Assembly: GCA_951813555.1 (NCBI GenBank)
Contig: OX638344.1
Location: 186,001 to 250,000, forward strand
Reading direction: 5' to 3'
From: an uncultured Acidimicrobiales bacterium
Lineage (GTDB): Bacteria > Actinomycetota > Acidimicrobiia > Acidimicrobiales > Bin134
Length of the DNA: 64,000 bases
The number at the start of each line of letters is the position of its first letter. Position 1 is the stretch's first letter. This document shows positions 58,404-64,000 of the stretch, in pieces. Made by a program: the position numbers and the translations under genes. The notes below the pieces were generated by a model. That model was not told the DNA's origin. It ran no database searches and worked only from the letters and a program-made list of their open reading frames with translations.

Positions 58404-59318
58404 TCAGTCCAGCAAGCTCAAAACCATTCCATCAAGGATGTCCGACTCCGACACCAGACAAGACTCGAACCCAAAGTGCCGCATGATCTTCACCAGCACC
58501 GCCATGCCCCCCACAATCACATCGACCCTGCCCGGCTCCAGTCCTGGATTGAAGGCCCGGTCGGCCCGTGACTCGGTGGCCAGAGTGCGAAACACATCCT
58601 CGGCCGCGGCTTTGCTCAGCTCGAAGTGGTGGATTTTGTCTCGGTCGTAGGCGCGCAGCCCCTGCTCGACGGCCGCCGCGGTGGAAATCGTGCCGGCCAG
58701 CCCTACGAATGTCCGGGCCTGGCGGGCGGCGGGCATCTCCCGGTCGACGTCGTCGAGATGGGCGCCGGTCACCGAGATGCAGGCGTGCAGTTCCTCGGGC
58801 TTGGGCGGGTCGCTGTGGAGGTACTTCTCGGTGAGCCGCACACAACCCACGTCCAACGACATGGCCGCCTCGCATGCGGTTGTACCCACGCACAGCTCGG
58901 TGGAGCCGCCGCCCAAGTCGACCACCAGAAACGGCCCTAGGTCCGGGTCGAGGTCGGCGGTGGCCCCCCGGAACGACAGCTGCCCCTCGGCTAGCCCGCT
59001 CAGCAGCTCGGGACGAGTGCCTACCACCGTCTGGGCGGCGTCGAACAGCTCGTGGCGGTTGGCGGCATCTCGGGCCGCCGAGGTAGCGGTGATCCGCACC
59101 GCCTCCACCCCGTGGCGATCCATCACCTCCCGGTAGCGTCGCAGGCAGTCCACTGTGCGGTCGATGGCACCCGGGGCCAGATTTCCGGTCTGATCCACTC
59201 CTTCTCCGAGGCGAGTGATGGTCATCAACCGGTCCAGCGTCTCGGTGCCGCCCCGGCTGACCAGCAGACGGGTGGAATTCGTGCCGCAGTCGATGGCGGC
59301 CACCACGGGGGAGCTCAC
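58404..59318 (-). CDS. ppx: Ppx/GppA exopolyphosphatase
   Basis: A 304-residue ASKHA-fold phosphatase. VVAAIDCGTNSTRLLV is phosphate-1; FLVVDLGGGSTEL is phosphate-2; RTFVGLAGTISTAAAV contains the adenosine-type motif. It cleaves inorganic polyphosphate or pppGpp. GTG 59318 overlaps the DUF501 stop (GTGA). Actinobacteria carry short Ppx forms of about this length, and DUF501 is a usual partner. Confidence 0.88.
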   Translation of the reverse strand: MSSPVVAAIDCGTNSTRLLVSRGGTETLDRLMTITRLGEGVDQTGNLAPGAIDRTVDCLRRYREVMDRHGVEAVRITATSAARDAANRHELFDAAQTVVGTRPELLSGLAEGQLSFRGATADLDPDLGPFLVVDLGGGSTELCVGTTACEAAMSLDVGCVRLTEKYLHSDPPKPEELHACISVTGAHLDDVDREMPAARQARTFVGLAGTISTAAAVEQGLRAYDRDKIHHFELSKAAAEDVFRTLATESRADRAFNPGLEPGRVDVIVGGMAVLVKIMRHFGFESCLVSESDILDGMVLSLLD

Positions 59319-59818
59319 GTCGAGTTCTCCAAATCCAAGTGTTCGGCCACCCAGCGGCCCACCGGGTCGTCGCCGCCGGCCAGGTGCCAGGCATAGTGGG
59401 CGTGAAGACACTTCACTCCCCGGCGAGTGCCCCCCACCCCGGCCGAAGGGCGATGGCCGGCGTAGCCGTGGGGAATGGCTGCGTCCCGCTCGTCGGCGTA
59501 GCGGCGGTGGGCGTCGGCCAGATCGTTGGGATCGACCGCGGCTTCGGCCCGGCGCACTCCCCCAGCCGATTCCAACCGACTCACCCGCATCATGTCGTCG
59601 GGGCCCACCAACCAGTACCGGGTGGGCATGGGAGTGCCATCGTCCAGAATGGGGGCGTTTCGCAGCACCCGGGGGGTGCCGTCATCGGCTCTGACCACTA
59701 CTTCGTAGGGACCCCGGGGGGCGCGGCCCAACAGGGCCTCGACCTGCTCGTCGTCGCCTAGATTCAGGGTCAGCCCTTCTTTTTCTTCTTCCTCTTGAAG
59801 ATCCTGCGGATGATCCAC
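59315..59818 (-). CDS. DUF501 family protein
   Basis: A 167-residue protein typical of the family: EALLGRAPRGPYEVVVR, then PMPTRYWLVGP, and the late GVKCLHAHYAWHLAGGDDPVG with conserved Cys-x2-His-x-His pattern, possibly metal-binding. Function unknown; the ppx linkage is conserved in actinobacteria. Overlaps the end of coxG by 49 bases if ATG 59818 is the start; its first ~15 residues are acidic and may not be real. Confidence 0.8.
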   Translation of the reverse strand: MDHPQDLQEEEEKEGLTLNLGDDEQVEALLGRAPRGPYEVVVRADDGTPRVLRNAPILDDGTPMPTRYWLVGPDDMMRVSRLESAGGVRRAEAAVDPNDLADAHRRYADERDAAIPHGYAGHRPSAGVGGTRRGVKCLHAHYAWHLAGGDDPVGRWVAEHLDLENST

Positions 59819-60423
59819 AGCAAAGCGATGACCCCGGCGATGGGCCCGAACTTCTTGGCTACCGGCGGGGCAGCCACATCCAGCAGATCTACCGCTTCGG
59901 GCTCGGGGCTGGACACGGCTCTGACTTCTGAATCGTCGGCAGAAGCGTCCGACTCGGGGGAAGCATCGTCTGAGGAGGAGTCTGAAAGCATGGTCTCTAG
60001 ATTACCGGCGAATTGGTCCATAATCTTTGCGCTCACATCGGGAATGAGGTTGCGGCCAATCTGAGCCACCTTGCCGGTGATCTTGAGGTCGGTGGTAACC
60101 CCGACTTTGGTCCGGTCGTCACCCAGTGCCTCCACCGTGGCGGTGATTGTTGCGCTGGCGTTTCCCTGCCCCCGGGTCTCGCGGCCCTCGGCCAGAATGA
60201 CCACCTTCATGGCGTCTTGATCGCGCTCAGTGAACGTTGCCTTCCCCTTGTACTGGGCGTTGACTGGCCCGACCTTGACCTTGACCACGCCCCGGTACTC
60301 TTCTCCCTCGATCTCGGTGAGCTGGGCACCGGGCAGGCAGGGGGCGATCCGCTCTACATCATTGAATGCGGCCCAAACATCGCCGGCCGAGGCGCTCACT
60401 TCGATCTCGTTGCTCATTTCCAT
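59770..60423 (-). CDS. coxG: CoxG-like carbon monoxide dehydrogenase accessory protein
   Basis: A 217-residue START/SRPBCC protein. The CoxG domain is at residues 1-145 (VWAAFNDVERIAPCLPGAQL; GPVNAQYKGKATF; KVAQIGRNLIPDVSAKIMDQF). An acidic Ser/Asp linker and a C-terminal transmembrane helix (PIAGVIALLWIIRRIF) with a lysine tail anchor it in the membrane, as known for CoxG, which recruits CO dehydrogenase. GGAGGAC precedes the ATG. It fits the neighbouring cox genes. Confidence 0.85.
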   Translation of the reverse strand: MEMSNEIEVSASAGDVWAAFNDVERIAPCLPGAQLTEIEGEEYRGVVKVKVGPVNAQYKGKATFTERDQDAMKVVILAEGRETRGQGNASATITATVEALGDDRTKVGVTTDLKITGKVAQIGRNLIPDVSAKIMDQFAGNLETMLSDSSSDDASPESDASADDSEVRAVSSPEPEAVDLLDVAAPPVAKKFGPIAGVIALLWIIRRIFKRKKKKKG

Positions 60424-60471
60424 GCTGTCAAGTCCTCCAAAATCACTTTTCTGAATTCAATTCGGAACCTC

Positions 60472-61029
60472 TCAAGACCATGCTTCCAAATCCTGAGCAG
60501 TGTCAAAATCCACCGGTTCTCCGGCACAGGATACTTCTCTAACCTGCTCGGGCCTCATTTGCATCAGCATTCTGGCCCCCGCATCCCCGCTGGTGGGCAA
60601 AAGCGGCCAGACCGCGGCCCCCAGCTTCACCGGCGGGCTGCGGCGGCCCCGGTAGAGGGCGGTCACCAGGTCGCCATCGGCCTCGGCCACCGCCCGCCAC
60701 GAGTCCGAGCCCACCAGGGGCTGATCGCCCAGCCCGATCACCACCGCGTCATGGCCGTCGTTCTCGGCAACGAACACCCCGGCCCGCAGCGAGGAGGCCT
60801 GGCCCAGCTCCCAGGAGTGGTTCTCCACCAGGATCACCCCGTCGGGGACCAGGTCGCGCAGCTCCACCGCCCCGGTCACGATGTAGGTCGCGTCGAAGCA
60901 GGCCTCCTGAGCGGCACCGAGGGCGTGCTGCACCACCGTCAGCCCCCGAAACGGGGCCCGCAGCTTGTGGGTGTCGCCCGCGAACCGGGTGCCGGCCCCG
61001 GCGGCTAGCAGGACAGCCGCAATGGTCAT
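60472..61029 (-). CDS. MobA/MocA-like molybdenum-cofactor nucleotidyltransferase
   Basis: A 185-residue NTP transferase. LLAAGAGTRFAGDTHKLRAPFRG is the family LAGGxSxRxGxxK-type motif; VIGLGDQPLVGSDSWRA is the Mg-binding Asp region. It likely attaches CMP/GMP to molybdopterin for the CO-dehydrogenase-type enzyme. It lies 34 bases after the DUF3179 gene and 48 before coxG. Confidence 0.85.
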   Translation of the reverse strand: MTIAAVLLAAGAGTRFAGDTHKLRAPFRGLTVVQHALGAAQEACFDATYIVTGAVELRDLVPDGVILVENHSWELGQASSLRAGVFVAENDGHDAVVIGLGDQPLVGSDSWRAVAEADGDLVTALYRGRRSPPVKLGAAVWPLLPTSGDAGARMLMQMRPEQVREVSCAGEPVDFDTAQDLEAWS

Positions 61030-61063
61030 GGCCGCGCCGTCGCAGTCCGCTCGATTACAACCG

Positions 61064-62362
61064 TCATGGCCCGAAAACCTCGCCGTTGGGGTGGAACGCG
61101 GCCCAGGCGAACCAGAACTCGTTGGTATGAACCACCGGATCCAGCCGGGTTCCGGCCAGCTCGCCGTCGGTTGCCTGGCCGAGCACGTTCCAGGTTGAGC
61201 CGGTTCGGTCGTCGGTGAACCGGCCTTCGTCCACCGGGGTGAACTCCAAGGCATCGCCGTCGACTCGGCGGTCGAACGCGAGGGCAGCCCCTATATCCAC
61301 CCCGCCCGCGGTGACCGGAGAGTCCAGCGCATCAGCGGTGCCCGGCGACCACAGCACCACCACCGGAACCCCGGCCACGGTGTCGTTCAACGCTCCGACT
61401 GCCTGCACCACGCTGAACGGATAGGCCTTGTCATGGCCGTCCACCGTCACCCCGACGGTGCGCTCCAGCGCAGGGTAACGATCGTCCAGAATGGTTGAAT
61501 CGAAGAAACCGGGGATCGGCGCCGACCGGGAGGAGTACTGCACATAGGGATTGCGGCCGTAGCTGCTGGCCGCGCGGCCAGGAGGCGCCAACACCATCCC
61601 GTAGGGATAGCCGGCTTTGAAATCGCCCCACGACACGATGGCCGAGGGGATCACGTCCAAGCGGTGACCGGCATAGGCCCCCACCAGGCCCTCGCCGCCG
61701 ATTTGCTGCCACAGCGACTCGGTGGTGTCGTCCCACATCACCAGGTCGCTGTTGCGGAGCAAGCCCGAGGTGCCGAACCGCAGGCGCCGGCCGTCGACCA
61801 CCGGATCGAACACCAACGCGCTGTTGCACAGCGGGCAGTAGGTGACCAGCACCGGGCGGCCCTCGATCTCGTCGTTGACGATCTCATGGACGATGAGCAT
61901 GGCCAGCGGATAGAAGCGGGCCGTCTCGCCCACCACCAGCAGCAGGCCGGGCTCGGGATCCGACCAGCCGGCCTCTGATGCCGGGGCGAACTCGGGATTA
62001 TCAATTGGCGGGATGCGGTCGCGGATGGGAATCACCTGGATACCGATGCGCAGCTCGTCGAGATCGATGGTGCGGGTGGAGAAATCAGTGGCCCAATCGG
62101 CCGATACCCGGGCCAGATCACCGGTGGGCCCGTCACCGCCGGTGATCACCGTCGAGGTGGGTGCTGCAACTACTGCGGGGGTCGACGTCGCAGTGGCGGG
62201 AGCGGCGGTTGACTCGGCGGTGGGGTCGGGTTCCGCCGTGACCTCGGCAGCAGCGGTAGCCGCTGGCGTCTCGGGAACGGCTGTCGGGTCGGCCGAGGGG
62301 TCAGAGCTGCCACAGGCCGAGAGGGCCAGCACCGCCGCTACCAGCGCGGCGAGGCGCTTCAT
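61064..62362 (-). CDS. DUF3179 family lipoprotein
   Basis: A 432-residue exported protein. Lipobox ALSAC places the lipidated Cys at residue 17, followed by a long Ala/Thr/Pro-rich linker and the DUF3179 domain: NPEFAPASEAG, VNDEIEGRPVLVTYCPLCNSALVFD (C-P-L-C), RDLDGRRLRFGTSGL-like segment, WDDTTESLWQQI and a C-terminal HTNEFWFAWAAFHP. The C-P-L-C motif may bind metal or haem. Function unknown. It overlaps the xdhC start (ATGA, 62359-62362), so it belongs to the cox run. Confidence 0.87.
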   Translation of the reverse strand: MKRLAALVAAVLALSACGSSDPSADPTAVPETPAATAAAEVTAEPDPTAESTAAPATATSTPAVVAAPTSTVITGGDGPTGDLARVSADWATDFSTRTIDLDELRIGIQVIPIRDRIPPIDNPEFAPASEAGWSDPEPGLLLVVGETARFYPLAMLIVHEIVNDEIEGRPVLVTYCPLCNSALVFDPVVDGRRLRFGTSGLLRNSDLVMWDDTTESLWQQIGGEGLVGAYAGHRLDVIPSAIVSWGDFKAGYPYGMVLAPPGRAASSYGRNPYVQYSSRSAPIPGFFDSTILDDRYPALERTVGVTVDGHDKAYPFSVVQAVGALNDTVAGVPVVVLWSPGTADALDSPVTAGGVDIGAALAFDRRVDGDALEFTPVDEGRFTDDRTGSTWNVLGQATDGELAGTRLDPVVHTNEFWFAWAAFHPNGEVFGP

Positions 62363-63159
62363 CCGTCAGCCGGCGGGCGGTGGATGGGGCCTTTGCTGTC
62401 GCGCAGCGACGGTGCGTTGTGGCCGGTGCGGTTGGCGATGATCTCGGCACACACCGAGATGGCGGTCTCCTCCGGGGTGCGGGAGCCGATGTCCAGCCCG
62501 ATGGGGGCCATGAGACGGTCGATCCCCTTCTCATCCACGCCCACTTCGCGCAGCCGCTCAAGCCGGGTGGCGTGGGTGCGGCGGCTCCCCATGACTCCGA
62601 TATAGCCCACATCGGTGGCCACCGCCCGCTGCACGGCGGGCACGTCGAATTTGGGGTCGTGAGTGAGGATGCACACCGCGTCGTGGGGGCCGAGGCGGTC
62701 GCCATAGGTGTCGAACACCTCGTCGGGCCAGGCCACCATCACCCGGTCGGCCATGGGAAACCGCTTGACGGTGGCGAACACCGATCGGGCATCGGCCACA
62801 ATCACGTTGAACCCCAGCAGCTTGCCCGACCGGGCCAGCGCGGCGGTGAAGTCCACCGCTCCGAAGACGAGCATGATCGGCGGCGGTGAGAACGACTCGA
62901 TGAACACCGACACATCGGTCTCCCGAGCCTGCCCCTCGGCGCCGTAGTGGCGCACACCGGTGCGGCCGGCGGCCAGCTCCCCCACCGCGTCCCGGCTCAC
63001 GATCCGGTCGAGCTCGGGATGGCCCAGGGTGCCGAATATGTCGCCGTCGGGCTCCACCACCAGCTTGGCTCCGGCATTGGGGCCTTCAATGACGGTGGAC
63101 AGCGCGACCGGCCGCTCGTCGATGATGGCATCGCGCAGCCGTTCGTAGAGCTCGGCCAC
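62359..63159 (-). CDS. XdhC/CoxI family protein (C-terminal NAD-binding part)
   Basis: A 266-residue XdhC-family protein. The N-terminal portion carries VALSTVIEGPNAGAKLVV, and the Rossmann domain FGAVDFTAALARSGKLLGFNVIVADARSVFAT lies near residues 97-130, followed by CILTHDPKFDVPAVQRAV and YIGVMGSRRTHATRLERL. XdhC assists molybdenum-cofactor insertion or sulphuration in xanthine/CO dehydrogenases. It lies two bases after the short XdhC-N gene; the two may make one functional unit. Confidence 0.87.
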   Translation of the reverse strand: MAELYERLRDAIIDERPVALSTVIEGPNAGAKLVVEPDGDIFGTLGHPELDRIVSRDAVGELAAGRTGVRHYGAEGQARETDVSVFIESFSPPPIMLVFGAVDFTAALARSGKLLGFNVIVADARSVFATVKRFPMADRVMVAWPDEVFDTYGDRLGPHDAVCILTHDPKFDVPAVQRAVATDVGYIGVMGSRRTHATRLERLREVGVDEKGIDRLMAPIGLDIGSRTPEETAISVCAEIIANRTGHNAPSLRDSKGPIHRPPADG

Positions 63160-63161
63160 CG

Positions 63162-63476
63162 CTACCAGTCCAGTGGCTCGATGAACAGGCGGATAGTGCC
63201 CCCGCAGGTGAGCCCCACTGCGAAGGCCTCGTCGTCGCTGTAGCCGAAGCTGACCATGCGCCTCTCGCCGGTTTCGAGGATGTCGAGGGCCTCAACCACT
63301 ACCGCGCCCTCCACGCAGCCTCCCGACACTGATCCGATGACATCGCCGTTGTCGCTGACGGCCATGGCCGCTCCGGGGTCACGGGGGCCGGAGCCCTCCA
63401 CGTTGACCACCCGGGCCAACGCCACCCGCCGGCCCTCGGCCCGCCAGGCGTCCAGGTCGGCCAAGATCTCCTTCAT
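63162..63476 (-). CDS. XdhC/CoxI N-terminal domain protein
   Basis: A 104-residue protein matching only the XdhC_CoxI N-terminal domain: VALARVVNVEGSGPRDPGAAMAV, then GSVSGGCVEGAVVVEAL and GLTCGGTIRLFIEPL with the conserved Gly-Cys pairs. It is separated from the larger XdhC protein, a natural gene split rather than a frameshift, since both parts have their own start and overlaps. Its start overlaps the coxE end (ATGA). Confidence 0.82.
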   Translation of the reverse strand: MKEILADLDAWRAEGRRVALARVVNVEGSGPRDPGAAMAVSDNGDVIGSVSGGCVEGAVVVEALDILETGERRMVSFGYSDDEAFAVGLTCGGTIRLFIEPLDW

Positions 63477-64000
63477 ACCGCGGCTCCGATGATGGGGATG
63501 GGCTCGGCTGGGCCCCGGTCGTCGGCCAGCACATCAGCCAGGCGCTCCAGGGAATGCAGCGAGTGGCCCTCGATGAAGTCGTCGACGTGGGGCAGGGCGG
63601 AGGCCATGCCCTGGGCCAGCGGCTGGTAGCCGGGCGTGGCCTTCAGCGGATTCACCCACACGAGTCTATGGGTCACCCGGTGCAATCGGGCCATCTGCTC
63701 GGCCATCACCTCGGGGGCGCCCCGGTCCCAGCCGTCGCTCAAGATGACCACCGTTGCCCCCCGGGCCATGCCCCGGATACCCCACATCTCGTTGAACTCG
63801 GCCAGGGTGTCGCCCAGCCGGGTGCCGCCCGACCAGTCGCTCACCGCGTCAGCCGCCGCGCCCAGCGCTCGATCGGGGTCGTGCGACGACAGCTCCCGCG
63901 TGATCCGGGTCAGCCGGGTGCCGATGGTGAACACCTCCACCCGGCGGCGCCCCACTACCGCGGCGTGGACGAAGCGGATGAGCGCTCGGGCGTAGGATTC
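63473..64000 (-). CDS. coxE: CoxE-like VWA domain protein, 3' part (5' end outside window)
   Basis: The frame is open to the window edge, so the start is outside and 175 residues are visible. They match the von Willebrand A domain of CoxE: VEVFTIGTRLTRITREL, then GGTRLGDTLAEFN, TVVILSDGWDRGAPEVM (S-D-G-x-D, metal-site type) and VWVNPLKATPGYQPLAQGMASALP. CoxE with the MoxR ATPase CoxD matures the Cu-Mo active site of aerobic CO dehydrogenase. The structural genes coxMSL should lie upstream, beyond 64000, if this is an intact cluster. Confidence 0.88.
   Translation of the reverse strand, partial: ESYARALIRFVHAAVVGRRRVEVFTIGTRLTRITRELSSHDPDRALGAAADAVSDWSGGTRLGDTLAEFNEMWGIRGMARGATVVILSDGWDRGAPEVMAEQMARLHRVTHRLVWVNPLKATPGYQPLAQGMASALPHVDDFIEGHSLHSLERLADVLADDRGPAEPIPIIGAAV

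Noticed and set aside
1..64000. tRNA, rRNA or riboswitch genes
   Set aside because: None recognised in the short intergenic gaps; a covariance-model scan (tRNAscan/Infernal) would be decisive and was not possible here.

Overview
The window is high-GC DNA, gene-dense on both strands, with very short intergenic gaps, frequent 4-base ATGA/GTGA gene overlaps and many GTG or TTG starts. Gene content suggests an actinobacterium, probably an Acidimicrobiia-like environmental heterotroph: several crotonases, two acyl-CoA dehydrogenases, medium-chain and short-chain dehydrogenases, DUF222/HNH, DUF501 next to ppx, an LAXTG-type sortase substrate and a CO-dehydrogenase (cox) accessory cluster. Taxonomy is inferred from gene families only. 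No rRNA, tRNA, CRISPR array, integrase or transposase was recognised, and no gene-free stretch exceeds about 220 bases.

Layout. 1-3.2 kb (+): the end of a crotonase and a four-subunit 2-oxoacid:ferredoxin oxidoreductase whose gamma gene begins with seven 36-bp tandem repeats. 3.2-7.3 kb: tyrosine phosphatase, a secreted LAETG protein with a clear promoter, enoyl-CoA hydratase plus quinone oxidoreductase, and a Phd/PIN toxin-antitoxin pair with a palindromic operator. 7.5-13.5 kb (-): universal stress protein, SDR, two SnoaL/KSI-like proteins, isochorismatase-fold hydrolase, membrane-anchored serine protease, two acyl-CoA dehydrogenases. 13.6-20.6 kb: a 4.3-kb secreted fibronectin-III protein, then a Fic gene flanked by 38-bp perfect direct repeats that duplicate the 3' end of the adjacent thiolase gene. 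20.6-31 kb: acyl-CoA synthetase (+), then a long minus-strand operon (BMP-type nucleoside-like ABC importer, MDR oxidoreductase, methyltransferase, SAH/MTA-deaminase-like amidohydrolase).

31-38.7 kb (-): a putative catabolic operon (VOC protein, cupin, HyuA, HyuB, CoA ligase, Rieske oxygenase). 38.9-45.9 kb: an accessory stretch with HNH/DUF222, a T4 Rnl1-like RNA ligase, HicAB, an amidohydrolase, a HEPN-like/nucleotidyltransferase pair, DUF1697 and DUF3224. 46-51.5 kb (-): a second catabolic operon (crotonase, nitrilase, cupin, flavin monooxygenase, two SDRs). 51.5-58.4 kb: epoxide hydrolase, copper ATPase, methylmalonyl-CoA epimerase, MFS exporter, crotonase, acetyltransferase. 58.4-64 kb (-): ppx, DUF501 and the cox maturation genes (CoxG, MobA-like, DUF3179 lipoprotein, XdhC in two pieces, CoxE running off the edge).

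Themes. Many genes fit acyl-CoA, ring or side-chain degradation: oxygenases and CoA ligases would feed acyl-CoA dehydrogenases, crotonases and thiolase, and the epimerase suggests propionyl-CoA disposal. Electrons may pass to ferredoxin through the 2-oxoacid oxidoreductase, and CO could be a supplementary donor. Several starts have an actinobacterial-style -10 hexamer ending only 6-7 bases upstream of the start codon, which suggests leaderless mRNAs. The items most worth a second look are the repeat array of tandem starts (277-528), the Fic cassette between thiolase-end repeats (17892-19391), the HEPN-like/nucleotidyltransferase pair (43819-44876) with the nearby RNA ligase and RNase toxin, and the two-copy Cys module at the N-terminus of the FN3 protein.
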